This document shows, in pieces, positions 1-8,211 of a DNA stretch of 64,000 bases. Within the stretch, counting starts at the first letter, position 1. Each line of letters opens with the position of its first letter. This DNA comes from Rhizobium sp. N324 (lineage in GTDB: Bacteria > Pseudomonadota > Alphaproteobacteria > Rhizobiales > Rhizobiaceae): positions 2,483,001 to 2,547,000 of the forward strand of contig NZ_CP013630.1 of assembly GCF_001664485.1 (NCBI RefSeq), in the 5' to 3' direction. The notes beneath the pieces are model-generated. The model saw only the letters and a list, made by a program, of their open reading frames with translations. It was not told where the DNA came from and made no database searches. The translations under genes were made by a program, and so were the position numbers.

Positions 1-177
1 CACGCCGAGACCGCCGAGCACGACCTCGTTATCAAGCGACCGTTTGAAGACGATGAAGCCGCCGGCGGCGGCGATCAGCACGAGAGCCAGCAGAAGAATG
101 CGCAAGACCGTGCCAGAACGCCCCCCACGATCCACAAGCGGTGCGTTATAATCGTCGGCCTGACGCGGTTTCGTCAT
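1..177 (-). CDS. N-terminus of a membrane-anchored protein, function unknown (partial)
   Basis: An ATG on the minus strand opens a reading frame that runs off the left edge after 59 codons. The first ~24 residues are polar, followed by a hydrophobic stretch (about residues 25-45, rich in L, A, I) and then FKRSLDNEV. This is the arrangement of a single-pass inner-membrane protein with a short cytoplasmic tail, its bulk in the periplasm. It is transcribed away from the FliO-like gene. Too little of the protein is present to name a family. Confidence 0.55.
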   Translation of the reverse strand, partial: MTKPRQADDYNAPLVDRGGRSGTVLRILLLALVLIAAAGGFIVFKRSLDNEVVLGGLGV

Positions 178-484
178 GTATTCCTCACATAAGCCCCATC
201 AGCTTCGTAGCACGAACACGAAGCGGGAATCAGGCACTCTTTTCTTCTTAGCAATTTGCCGCGTCGGCAAAAACACCGGTCGCCGGCAAGACTGCTTGAA
301 TTCACAGGCAACAGCGCCATCTGCCCCTGAACCCTGATACGGCCGCCCGTGCGCAAGGTCGCCCCGCACCCAGGCAGCGGAACACGAAATCGCGTTCTCC
401 CGTGACTGGACAGCACCGGCAGCCCTTGCCTAAGGAACGGAAAAGTCGTCAATATGTGCCAAATATGAAATGGAGTAAGTGATT
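178..484. other. Divergent intergenic region
   Basis: This 307-base gap separates the leftward partial gene from the rightward FliO-like gene and must hold both promoters. A GGAG about nine bases before the ATG at 485 is the only clear signal. I see no RNA gene, repeat or strong terminator here. Confidence 0.4.
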
Positions 485-1567
485 ATGTTGGATGATGTTG
501 TCGGAGCGTATGGCAGCCGTTTTCTGCTTGCAGCCGGTGGCGTCGGCCTAGCGCTTCTTCTGCTCATCCTGGTGCTCTGGGTGATCCGCAGACGGGCGCC
601 CTCGCCCTTCGTGCGCGGCGGCCGCAATCGCCAGCCCCGTCTGCAGGTTCTGGATGCCGCAGCTGTCGATACCCGCCGCCGGCTGGTGCTGGTGCGCCGC
701 GACGATGTCGAGCATCTGATCATGATCGGCGGCCCGAGCGATATCGTCATCGAAAGCCGTATCCTGCCGGCAACGGCGCAACAGCCGGAAACCGCCGACC
801 ACCCGCAACCCGTCGAGCAGCGCGCAATATCCCCGGCGCGCCCGGAAACGCCATCGCTTTCTCCGCCCCGCGCCCCAGTTGCAGCGCCGGTTGCAGTCCC
901 CGTCGCCGCTCCTGCCGCAGCCCGCAGCGAGCCGGCCGCCGAGCCTTCCTTCTCCGCGCCGGTTTCGGCGGAGCCGCGCCCGCGCCCCGAACCGCCGGCC
1001 CAGCCGGTCGTGGCGCCGCCGGTGGCGACGAGCCCTCTTCCGGTAACGCCCGTGACACCTCCGCTGTCGGCCGAACGCGACATTCCTGCGCCTCCCGCCC
1101 CGCCTCAGCCGCGCCCGCCGGAGCGTGTCGTTGCTTCCCCGGTCGCGCAGCCCGCATCGTTCCACGATACCGCAAGTGCGGCCGAGATTCTCGATGCCGC
1201 CCGCCAGCGCGTTATGCCGCAGCAGCGCATCGAACCCGAAATTTCCGCTCCATCTTTCCAGGGCATGCCGGCCGCCGCCCGCGCAGCGCCCGGCACAACC
1301 GAGGACGATGCGGCAGCACAGCCGGCAGCAGCGATCCGCGGTGATTTCCAGCGAGTGCTGGAAGAGGAGATGGCGAACAATCTGACAGCCGAACGCATCG
1401 TCCCGGTGCCGGCAAACCAGCCCTCCCGCCAAGCCATGCCCCAGCCGCAGCCAGGCAATCTGCCGCGCCGCGATCCCGACCTTGCCCCGATCACCGGCGC
1501 CGACACGGAACTGCAGAAGGAAGTCGCCCGCATCTTCGGTGAAATGAGCGTCAATCGCGACAAATGA
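485..1567 (+). CDS. FliO-like membrane protein with long Pro/Ala-rich tail
   Basis: The protein has 360 residues. One transmembrane helix lies at about residues 12-34, followed by basic residues and then a domain at about 50-93 resembling the FliO family (RLQVLDAAAVDTRRRLVLVR, then an IGG turn). FliO is a small membrane component that assists assembly of the flagellar export gate. The remaining ~265 residues are low-complexity Pro/Ala/Val with no recognisable fold. I chose ATG 485, nine bases after GGAG, over an in-frame GTG at 479 that is only three bases from it. No other flagellar genes are nearby, so a role in flagellar export is family inference; it could be a FliO-derived envelope protein. 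A hairpin terminator follows. Confidence 0.7.
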   Translation: MLDDVVGAYGSRFLLAAGGVGLALLLLILVLWVIRRRAPSPFVRGGRNRQPRLQVLDAAAVDTRRRLVLVRRDDVEHLIMIGGPSDIVIESRILPATAQQPETADHPQPVEQRAISPARPETPSLSPPRAPVAAPVAVPVAAPAAARSEPAAEPSFSAPVSAEPRPRPEPPAQPVVAPPVATSPLPVTPVTPPLSAERDIPAPPAPPQPRPPERVVASPVAQPASFHDTASAAEILDAARQRVMPQQRIEPEISAPSFQGMPAAARAAPGTTEDDAAAQPAAAIRGDFQRVLEEEMANNLTAERIVPVPANQPSRQAMPQPQPGNLPRRDPDLAPITGADTELQKEVARIFGEMSVNRDK

Positions 1568-1627
1568 AGGCGAGGACGCCCGCGTCACACCGGGTGCCGC
1601 ACTTTCTCCTTCACCGTGAAGTTGCAC

Positions 1628-1652
1628 AAAAGCCGCAATGCCGCGGCTTTTT
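1628..1652 (+). terminator. Rho-independent terminator after FliO-like gene
   Basis: Perfect 8-base stem AAAGCCGC / GCGGCTTT with a 6-base loop, continuing into a T run, 60 bases after the stop codon. A separate short palindrome GAGGCCT-C-AGGCCTC follows at 1661-1675. Confidence 0.75.
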
Positions 1653-1978
1653 CAGTTTGCGAGGCCTCAGGCCTCCCCTTCACGCCGATCATTTGGTATC
1701 GATCGGGTGAAGAGCGTTGGCGCATCCGAGGTTGCACTTTGCCTAAGTAAACACCGGTCTCACTCCAGTTTCACCCGTACTGCCGCCTGGCGACGCGCTG
1801 GCGGCATGCGAACATGTTCATCGGGTGGTGGCGAGAGACCGGTTTGGCATTGTTACAATGTTCCACGGCAGCGCCGCTGTCTCAGCTCTTCAGCCACCCG
1901 CAACATCGCCACACCGCGCCCGCAAGGGTTTTCTCATGCACCATCTCGGTGGACTTCCGAACGGAAGACCAAAACGAT

Positions 1979-2608
1979 ATGTGCAAGACGCTTCGAGTCC
2001 GATGGACCATAATTCCCAAGACGGCGCCCCAGCCCTGGATTGCATGCGGCGGATGCGGGGGCCTGAGAGCCTTCCAATCCAGCGGCAAAATCCGGCTCAA
2101 CGCCAACGGCCGCAAGCTGGACGCCTGGCTCATCTATAAATGCCTGACCTGTGAAAGAACGTGGAACCGGCCGATCCTCGAGCGCCGCAATGTCCGCGAC
2201 ATCGATCCTGCCGTCCTTGAGGCGCTGCAGTCCAACGATCCCCGCTGGATCCGGACCGAAACCTTCAATCTCGACACTCTCCGGCACAAATCGCTGCGTG
2301 TGGACGAGTTTGCCGAAGTTGAAATCGCCAAGGAGATACAGCACGAAACGGCGAATTGGACAAAATTGGCAATCGAACTGACGGTCCCCGTTCCAACGAG
2401 CACCCGCCTCGACCGTCTGCTGGCGTCCGAGCTGAAACTTTCACGCTCGAAGCTGCAGGCTCTTCACGCTGAAGGCATGGTTCGGACAGAGCCTGAGAAA
2501 GCGGACATCCTGCGACGACGAATCAGGAACAGCACTGTTGTCACGATCGACCTCTCGATGGAGACCGAACGAGAGCGATCATGGAAACCGCTGGCGACAG
2601 GCAATTAG
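1979..2608 (+). CDS. DUF1062 family protein with zinc-ribbon and S4-like region
   Basis: A 209-residue protein. Near the N-terminus are two CxxC pairs (C23/C26 and C55/C58) spaced like a zinc ribbon. From about residue 143 the segment TRLDRLLASELKLSRSKL resembles an S4-type RNA-binding helix pair. This pattern fits the DUF1062 family, whose biochemical role is unknown; RNA binding is an inference from the S4-like part. The frame is open from 1814, but the upstream portion lacks family character. ATG 1979, preceded by GGAAG about 12 bases away, gives the expected length. The ~325 bases between the preceding terminator and this start show no other gene. Confidence 0.7.
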   Translation: MCKTLRVRWTIIPKTAPQPWIACGGCGGLRAFQSSGKIRLNANGRKLDAWLIYKCLTCERTWNRPILERRNVRDIDPAVLEALQSNDPRWIRTETFNLDTLRHKSLRVDEFAEVEIAKEIQHETANWTKLAIELTVPVPTSTRLDRLLASELKLSRSKLQALHAEGMVRTEPEKADILRRRIRNSTVVTIDLSMETERERSWKPLATGN

Positions 2609-2625
2609 ACGGTGGAGCAGTGATC

Positions 2626-2666
2626 AGCAGACAAGCGTCGTGATCCGATCACGGCGCTTGTCTGCT
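2626..2666. repeat. Long hairpin between convergent DUF1062 gene and dksA
   Basis: A 12-base perfect outer stem (AGCAGACAAGCG / CGCTTGTCTGCT) encloses one mismatch, a second 6-base stem (CGTGAT / ATCACG) and a 3-base loop. It sits between two converging genes, so it probably ends or protects both transcripts. There is no T run on either side, so it is not a standard intrinsic terminator. Confidence 0.6.
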
Positions 2667-2687
2667 CTCATCTCTGCATGAAAACCA

Positions 2688-3107
2688 TTATTCGTCGCGA
2701 TAGACTTTTTCGCGGCGTTCGTGGCGCTCCTGCGCCTCGATCGACAGCGTTGCGATCGGGCGGGCGTCGAGACGCTTGAGGCCGATCGGTTCGCCGGTTT
2801 CCTCGCAATAGCCGTAAGTGCCGTCTTCGATGCGCTGCAGTGCCGCGTCGATCTTGGAAATCAGCTTTCTCTGCCGGTCGCGAGCGCGAAGCTCGATCGC
2901 CCGGTCGGTTTCCGACGACGCCCGGTCGGCGAGGTCGGGATGGTTTGCGCTTTCCTCGGCCAGATGGTCGAGGGTTTCACGCGCTTCTCTAAGGATGTCA
3001 TTCCTCCATGCAACCAGCTTGGTCCTGAAGTAGGCACGCTGGTTTACGTTCATGAACTCTTCCTCTTCCGAGGGAACGTAATTGCTAAGATCGATCTTCT
3101 CACTCAA
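2688..3107 (-). CDS. dksA: DksA-type RNA polymerase regulator with reduced cysteine set
   Basis: A 139-residue DksA homologue. DksA enters the RNA polymerase secondary channel and acts with ppGpp. The coiled-coil hairpin spans about residues 20-95, and the two tip aspartates are present (D58, D61 in DLADRAS). In the C-terminal zinc-finger region only the first of four cysteines remains (C101); the other positions are T104, S122 and A125, so zinc is unlikely to be bound. Start: TTG at 3107, seven bases after AGGAG, gives the conserved beginning SEKIDLSNYVPSEEEE; the longer frame adds only unconserved residues. Several alphaproteobacterial DksA proteins are cysteine-poor, so function is probably retained. 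Confidence 0.92.
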   Translation of the reverse strand: MSEKIDLSNYVPSEEEEFMNVNQRAYFRTKLVAWRNDILREARETLDHLAEESANHPDLADRASSETDRAIELRARDRQRKLISKIDAALQRIEDGTYGYCEETGEPIGLKRLDARPIATLSIEAQERHERREKVYRDE

Positions 3108-3189
3108 CGCGATTCTCCTGAAGAACATCTCATCTGGGCGGGTGTATATCCCAAGCGCTAGCCGCGGTTCAAGCCAAATACGACAGGTA

Positions 3190-3209
3190 AACAGATTTTT
3201 AAATCTGTT
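3190..3209. repeat. AT-rich palindrome upstream of dksA
   Basis: AACAGATTT-TT-AAATCTGTT is a perfect 9-base inverted repeat in the AT-rich region about 85 bases upstream of the dksA start and 175 bases before the SixA gene. It could be a regulator site or a small hairpin; no family is recognised. Confidence 0.4.
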
Positions 3210-3382
3210 ACAATTTTAGGCTAACGACCTATTTTGTCATGGTTATTCCGGTCGCCATTTTTTTCTTCGCCTTCAAAACGCCCTGTTGTCAGCCACGTTT
3301 TGCGCCATTGCGGCATGGCTGGCGATTGACGGCGGCCGACTGCAACCGCTACTGAAAAGACCCGCCGATCCTGGATTTGCCC

Positions 3383-3877
3383 ATGACCGTACCGCTGCCT
3401 CCGCCGAACCGCATCTACCTCCTGCGTCATGCCGAGGCTGCCTGGGCCGAACCCGGGCAGCGCGATTTCGACCGGCCGCTCAACGAAAAGGGCTTCGGCG
3501 ATGCGGAGATCATCGCCGACAAGGCCGCCGACAAGGGCTACCGTCCCGATCTTCTGATCAGTTCGACGGCGCTGCGCTGCCGCGGCACCGCCGATGCGGT
3601 TCATCGGGCAATGGGTCTCACGCTCGACATGCGTTACGTCGATGCGCTCTACAACGCCACGGTCGATAACTATCTCGAAATCGTCGATTCGCAGGATGAG
3701 GCGGCCGTGATGCTGGTTGGCCACAATCCGACCATGGAGCAGACGCTGGAGGCGCTGATCGGCCATGAGGCGATGGCCAGCGCCCTTCCCGGCGGCTTCC
3801 CGACGGCGGGCCTTGCCGTCGTCGATTACGACGCTTCAGCCGCCAGCTGGCGTCTCACCGATTTCTTGGTCGTCTGA
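3383..3877 (+). CDS. SixA-type histidine phosphatase
   Basis: A 164-residue single-domain member of the histidine phosphatase (phosphoglycerate-mutase-like) superfamily. The nucleophile motif is LLRHAEAAW with His16. The second catalytic segment is LVGHNPT, and an intermediate arginine lies in SSTALRCRGTA. Length and motif spacing match SixA, which in enterobacteria removes phosphate from histidine phosphotransfer proteins; the substrate here is unknown. ATG 3383 is preferred to the TTG two codons earlier. It lies 75 bases before ycjX on the same strand and may share a transcript with it. Confidence 0.82.
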   Translation: MTVPLPPPNRIYLLRHAEAAWAEPGQRDFDRPLNEKGFGDAEIIADKAADKGYRPDLLISSTALRCRGTADAVHRAMGLTLDMRYVDALYNATVDNYLEIVDSQDEAAVMLVGHNPTMEQTLEALIGHEAMASALPGGFPTAGLAVVDYDASAASWRLTDFLVV

Positions 3878-3952
3878 AAGCTTTCGCGCCGCGTCTTTTT
3901 CAGGCGGCGCGCCCTTCCTATATTGCCGGCAGTCACCAACCGGAATTGCGCC

Positions 3953-5428
3953 TTGCCGCCACGCCTGACATCCTTTGCCGACGACGCCCGCATCGCCCTC
4001 GACAATCTCGCCGACCGGGCGAGCGGCCTCGTCAATCCGACCGTGCGGCTCGGCGTCACCGGCCTCTCCCGCTCCGGCAAGACGGTCTTTATTTCCTCGC
4101 TGGTGCACAATCTTCTGCATGGCGGCCGCCTGCCGCTGTTCGAGCCGGTGCAGTCGGGCCGCGTCTCGGCGGTGCGGCTGGAGCCGCAGCCCGATGATGC
4201 CGTGCCGCGCTTCCAGTACGAGGACCATATCCGTGCGCTGGTGAAGGATCGAATCTGGCCGGATTCGACCCGCGCCATTTCCGAGCTGCGCATCACCCTG
4301 GATTATCAGAGCGCCAGCGGCTGGAACCGGCTGTTTTCGCCCGGCCGCCTGTCGATCGACATCGTCGATTATCCCGGCGAGTGGCTGCTCGACCTGCCGT
4401 TGCTCGGCAAGGATTACCGCACCTTCAGCGAGGAAACGATCGCACTTGCGCAAACCGGCATCCGCTCCGAGCTGTCGCGCGGCTGGCTGGCGCTGACGCA
4501 GGCCGCCGATATCAACGCCGGCGCCGACGAAATGGTCGCCCGCGATCTCGCCACCGCCTTTGCCGATTATCTCAAGGCCTGCAAGGCCGACGAACGTTCG
4601 CTCTCCACCCTGCCGCCCGGCCGCCTGCTGCTGCCCGGCGATCTCGACGGCTCGCCGGCGCTGACTTTCGCGCCGCTGGCCTTGCCGGCGGACGCACGTC
4701 CCGGACGCAACTCGCTGTGGACGATGATGCAACGGCGTTACGAAGCCTATAAATCGGTTGTCGTCAAACCCTTCTTCCGCGAGCATTTCGCCCGTATCGA
4801 CCGGCAGATCGTGCTGGTCGATGCGCTGCAGGCGATGAACCGCGGTCCGGAAGCCGTCCAGGATCTGGAACGCGCGCTGACCGATGTGCTCGCCTGTTTC
4901 CGCCCCGGCACCAATTCGCTGCTGTCCTCTCTGCTCGGGCGCCGCATCGACCGCGTGCTGGTCGCCGCCACCAAAGCCGATCATCTCCATCATGAAAGCC
5001 ACGACCGGCTGGATGCGCTCACCCGCCGCCTGGTGGATCGTGCCATCGACCGCATCGGCATGGCGGGTGCGGGCATCGACGTCATGGCGCTCGCCTCCGT
5101 GCGCGCCACCCGCGAGGCATCGGTCAAGCGCGACGGTCATGAACTGCCGGTCATCGTCGGCACGCCGATGGAGGGCGAAACCATCGCCGGCGAGCGTTTC
5201 GACGGCCAGAGAAAGACTGCAATCTTTCCCGGCGACCTGCCCGAGGATCCGGAAAGCCTGTTCGACCGTATCGCCTCGGGTGTAACAGGCCTGCGGCTGC
5301 CCGATGTCAATGTCGTCAGGTTCCGTCCGCCGCAGCTTGAGGAAACCGGCGGCGGCATCAAGCTGTCGGTGCCGCATATCCGCCTAGACCGCGCCATGCA
5401 GTTCCTGTTCGGAGACCGTCTCGCATGA
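3953..5428 (+). CDS. YcjX family P-loop protein (DUF463)
   Basis: About 491 residues. A Walker A motif GLSRSGKT (residues 37-44) and a Walker-B-like IDIVDYPGEW identify the YcjX/DUF463 family of predicted GTPases, often linked to stress responses and found beside YcjF. The start is uncertain: there is no good ATG. TTG 3953 gives an N-terminus that fits the family; another TTG at 3923 would add ten residues. It overlaps the next gene by four bases (ATGA), so the two are almost certainly cotranscribed and translationally coupled. Confidence 0.85.
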   Translation: MPPRLTSFADDARIALDNLADRASGLVNPTVRLGVTGLSRSGKTVFISSLVHNLLHGGRLPLFEPVQSGRVSAVRLEPQPDDAVPRFQYEDHIRALVKDRIWPDSTRAISELRITLDYQSASGWNRLFSPGRLSIDIVDYPGEWLLDLPLLGKDYRTFSEETIALAQTGIRSELSRGWLALTQAADINAGADEMVARDLATAFADYLKACKADERSLSTLPPGRLLLPGDLDGSPALTFAPLALPADARPGRNSLWTMMQRRYEAYKSVVVKPFFREHFARIDRQIVLVDALQAMNRGPEAVQDLERALTDVLACFRPGTNSLLSSLLGRRIDRVLVAATKADHLHHESHDRLDALTRRLVDRAIDRIGMAGAGIDVMALASVRATREASVKRDGHELPVIVGTPMEGETIAGERFDGQRKTAIFPGDLPEDPESLFDRIASGVTGLRLPDVNVVRFRPPQLEETGGGIKLSVPHIRLDRAMQFLFGDRLA

Positions 5429-6504
5429 GCAAGCCCCCGTCAGAGCCGCCACGCCGCCCGCCCGCCGTCTTCACCTACGAGGACGAAGCCACCGATCGCC
5501 ATGACAATGGCCGCCGGGGAGAGCCGCGGCGCAAGCCGGAAAGCTTTTCCGAAAACATCGTCGTGACGGCGGATGAGGACGATCCTTTCCTCAATCCCGA
5601 CAAAGATCTGAGCGCAGTGCCGGTGGCGACGCCGCTGAGACGCCGGACCTCCTTCGGCAAGATCGCCGCCGGCGCCTTCGGCATTCTGCTGTCGCTTGGC
5701 CTCGGCCTCTGGACCGATAGCCTGATCCGCGATCTCTTCACCCGCGCCGACTGGCTGGGTTACGCGGCGCTTGCCGTGCTCGCGGTCGGCATCCTCGCCG
5801 TGCTTGCGCTCATCATCCGCGAAACATTAGGGATGATGCGCCTTGCCGCCGTCCAGGCGATCAAGGCCGAAGCGGAAGCCGCCATGGTCGAAACCCGGCC
5901 GGCAAGGGCGCGCGCCGTCGTCGCCCGCCTCACCACGCTGCTTTCGGCCAATCCCGAGACATCGAAGGGCCGCGCCACGCTGAAGGCGACGGAAGGCGAG
6001 GTCATCGATCCCCCGCATCTGATAGCACTCGCCGAACGCGAATTGCTCGCGCCCCTCGACCGCAAGGCCCGCGCGCTCATCGTCAACGCCTCCAAGCGCG
6101 TCTCGATCGTCACCGCCGTCAGCCCGCGCGCCGTCGTCGACCTGCTCTATGTACTCTATGAGGCCGTGCGCCTGATCCGCGCCATGGCCGAGCTTTACGG
6201 CGGTCGCCCCGGCACGCTCGGCATGGTCCGCCTGTTGCGCGACGTGCTGGCGCATCTGGCCGTCACCGGCTCGATCGCCGTCGGCGACAGCCTCGTCCAG
6301 CAGGTGCTCGGCCATGGGCTGGCCTCCAAGCTCTCGGCCCGGCTCGGCGAAGGCGTCATCAACGGCCTGATGACCGCCCGCATTGGAATCGCGGCGATGG
6401 ATCTCTGCCGCCCGCTCGCCTTCCATGCCCTGAAGCGGCCGGGAATCGGCGATTTCATCGGCGACCTCACGCCCTCCATGTCGCCGCGCGGCAACACTCC
6501 CTGA
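5425..6504 (+). CDS. YcjF family inner-membrane protein (TIGR01620/DUF697)
   Basis: 359 residues. A polar, charged N-terminal ~75 residues is followed by two transmembrane helices at about 77-97 and 112-134. After these comes the soluble YcjF/DUF697 region, including PRAVVDLLYVLYEAVRLIR and a glycine-rich hydrophobic C-terminal half. The family is the membrane partner of YcjX-like P-loop proteins. The ATGA overlap with ycjX is strong evidence for joint function. Biochemical role unknown. Confidence 0.85.
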   Translation: MSKPPSEPPRRPPAVFTYEDEATDRHDNGRRGEPRRKPESFSENIVVTADEDDPFLNPDKDLSAVPVATPLRRRTSFGKIAAGAFGILLSLGLGLWTDSLIRDLFTRADWLGYAALAVLAVGILAVLALIIRETLGMMRLAAVQAIKAEAEAAMVETRPARARAVVARLTTLLSANPETSKGRATLKATEGEVIDPPHLIALAERELLAPLDRKARALIVNASKRVSIVTAVSPRAVVDLLYVLYEAVRLIRAMAELYGGRPGTLGMVRLLRDVLAHLAVTGSIAVGDSLVQQVLGHGLASKLSARLGEGVINGLMTARIGIAAMDLCRPLAFHALKRPGIGDFIGDLTPSMSPRGNTP

Positions 6505-6714
6505 GAGACGGAGCAAATCCGCACAGTTTGCCATCCCTAACGGAATGTTGGCGAAATTACAGCAGATTCAAGGCTCTAATGGCGACAAGCTAAAATCTTG
6601 ACCGCGCGAAACCCCTGTATTCCAGCGCATTTCGGCGCGATTGAAAGGAAGGATTAACCATTCCCAGGCAAAACTTGCAGCCAGTTCGTGAGTGGTGTTT
6701 GCCAAGGAAAATCC

Positions 6715-7266
6715 ATGTATTCGCGCAAGTTTCTCATTATATGCGGTCTGGCCGCCGCGGCATTGTCTCCCGTCGCAGACGTCGCTCCGGCAGCCACTGC
6801 CGCAACCCGTGACAAGGCCTTCTTCGATTCCGTCGCCGGCTCCTGGAAGGGCCCGGGCGAAATCGTCGCCGGCAAGTACAAGGGGACGAAATTCACCTGC
6901 AATCTGATCGGCGAGCCCACGGGCGATAGCGGCGCCGGCATCAAGCTCGACGGCACCTGCCGCGTCGGCGTCTTCAAGCAGCCGATGACCGCCGTCATCT
7001 CTCAGTCGGGCTCGACCTACAAGGGCAAGTTCCTCGACGGCGCCGCCGGCAAGGGTCTCGACGTCGTCTCCGGCGCGGTCAGCGAGGATACCGTCGTCGT
7101 CGGCATCAACCGCGCCAAGCTCAACGGCGCGATGATCGCCCGCGTGCGCGACGACAAGACGATGAACGTCACCGTTTCGGTCAAGGTCGAAAGCCAGATG
7201 ATCCCGGTCATCGGCCTGACGCTGACCCGTCAGGTCGACGAGATGGCCGTCGGCTCCATCCAGTAG
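6715..7266 (+). CDS. Exported protein, function unknown
   Basis: 183 residues. ATG 6715 follows AAGGA with a 6-base gap. Residues 1-30 form a signal peptide (basic MYSRK start, hydrophobic core, small residues around AATAATR). The mature part begins DKAFFDSVAGSWKGPGEIV and contains FTCNLIGE and DGTCRVG, whose two cysteines could form a periplasmic disulfide, with repeated short beta-strand-like segments. I do not recognise a named family. A CtrA-like half-site TTAACCAT lies about 55 bases before the start. Confidence 0.7.
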   Translation: MYSRKFLIICGLAAAALSPVADVAPAATAATRDKAFFDSVAGSWKGPGEIVAGKYKGTKFTCNLIGEPTGDSGAGIKLDGTCRVGVFKQPMTAVISQSGSTYKGKFLDGAAGKGLDVVSGAVSEDTVVVGINRAKLNGAMIARVRDDKTMNVTVSVKVESQMIPVIGLTLTRQVDEMAVGSIQ

Positions 7267-7294
7267 ATCAATCGCACAGCGGATTTTCCTGAAG

Positions 7295-7316
7295 CGGCGG
7301 GGTTCCCGCCGTTTTC
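7295..7316 (+). terminator. Intrinsic terminator after exported-protein gene
   Basis: Stem CGGCGG / CCGCCG with a 5-base loop followed by TTTT, 28 bases after the stop codon. It also lies just beyond the 3' end of folK on the other strand. Confidence 0.65.
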
Positions 7317-7334
7317 CTTTTCAGGATCTTCGCC

Positions 7335-7862
7335 TCAGATCTGTAGCCACCAGTCGCGGCGGTTATCGGCGATTTCGATGCCGGCCACCTCGGCATCTTC
7401 AAGCCAGTCGCTGACCGCCCTGCCCTTGACGACAAGGTCCGGCGCGATATCGGCAAGCGGCATCAGCACGAAACCGCGATCGGTCATGCGCGGATGCGGC
7501 AGTTCCAGCCGCGGCGCCTCCTGGATGACTTCGTCATAGGTCAGCACGTCGATATCGAGTGTGCGCGGCCCCCAGCGCTCGATACGCTCGCGTTTCATCT
7601 CCCGTTCGATCGACAGGCAGACATCGAGCAAGGCCTCCGGCTTCAGCCGAGTTTCGACGGCGGCGCAGGCGTTGAAGAAGAAGGATTGGTCGGTCTTGCC
7701 CCAGGGTGGCGTGCGGTAGAGCCGCGAGACCGCCGTAACCCGGCAATCGTCTCGTGCGTCCAGCCGCTGCAAGGCGGCGGCCATCGCCTTGACGGGATCG
7801 CCTATATTGCCGCCGAGGCCAAGTGTGGCCGATTGCAATGCAGTTTCAGGCAAAGTGTTCAA
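7335..7862 (-). CDS. folK: 6-hydroxymethyl-dihydropterin pyrophosphokinase
   Basis: 175 residues. FolK transfers pyrophosphate from ATP to 6-hydroxymethyl-7,8-dihydropterin, the step before dihydropteroate synthase. The HPPK signature RWGPRTLDIDVL is present, along with GLGGNIGDP near the N-terminus and LPHPRMTDRGFVLMPL. It is the last gene of folP-folB-folK and overlaps folB by 17 bases, so translation is probably coupled. Cytoplasmic. Confidence 0.96.
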   Translation of the reverse strand: MNTLPETALQSATLGLGGNIGDPVKAMAAALQRLDARDDCRVTAVSRLYRTPPWGKTDQSFFFNACAAVETRLKPEALLDVCLSIEREMKRERIERWGPRTLDIDVLTYDEVIQEAPRLELPHPRMTDRGFVLMPLADIAPDLVVKGRAVSDWLEDAEVAGIEIADNRRDWWLQI

Positions 7863-8211
7863 CGCTCACCTGCACGAAATCGAGCACGCCGGGCACCGGC
7901 GCGTTCGGCTTGCGCACCGTGATCTTCGCCCGCCGGACCTGCGGGAATGTCTCGCAGAGCCCCTTGGCTATATCGAGCGCCAGGGCTTCGATCAGGTAGC
8001 GCCGTTTGCCGGTGACGATCCCCTCGATCACCGTGAAGGCGATGCCGTAATTGACGGTATCGTCGATCGAATCGCTTTTCAGCGCCTCGCCGGCAACGAC
8101 ATCGAGCTCGGCATCGACGAAGAAGCGCTGGCCGAGGAATTCCTCCTCGTCATGCACGCCGTGGCGCGCAAAGAAGGCGCAGTTCTGCAGCGTGATCGTG
8201 TAGGTGGTCAT
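7846..8211 (-). CDS. folB: Dihydroneopterin aldolase
   Basis: 121 residues, the usual size of FolB. It cleaves 7,8-dihydroneopterin to 6-hydroxymethyl-dihydropterin and glycolaldehyde. Visible family features are FFARHGVHDEE (with the active-site glutamate), VNYG, and VRKPNAPVPG near the C-terminus containing the catalytic lysine. It overlaps folP by four bases and folK by 17, forming a tight folate operon. Confidence 0.95.
   Translation of the reverse strand: MTTYTITLQNCAFFARHGVHDEEEFLGQRFFVDAELDVVAGEALKSDSIDDTVNYGIAFTVIEGIVTGKRRYLIEALALDIAKGLCETFPQVRRAKITVRKPNAPVPGVLDFVQVSVEHFA

Noticed and set aside
1638..2012. 124-codon open frame after the FliO-like gene
   Set aside because: Starts within the terminator of the preceding gene, is Arg/Ser-rich and overlaps the DUF1062 region in another frame; no ribosome site.
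3836..5377. 513-codon open frame opposite to ycjX
   Set aside because: The sense frame has clear P-loop and family motifs; the antisense product has none.
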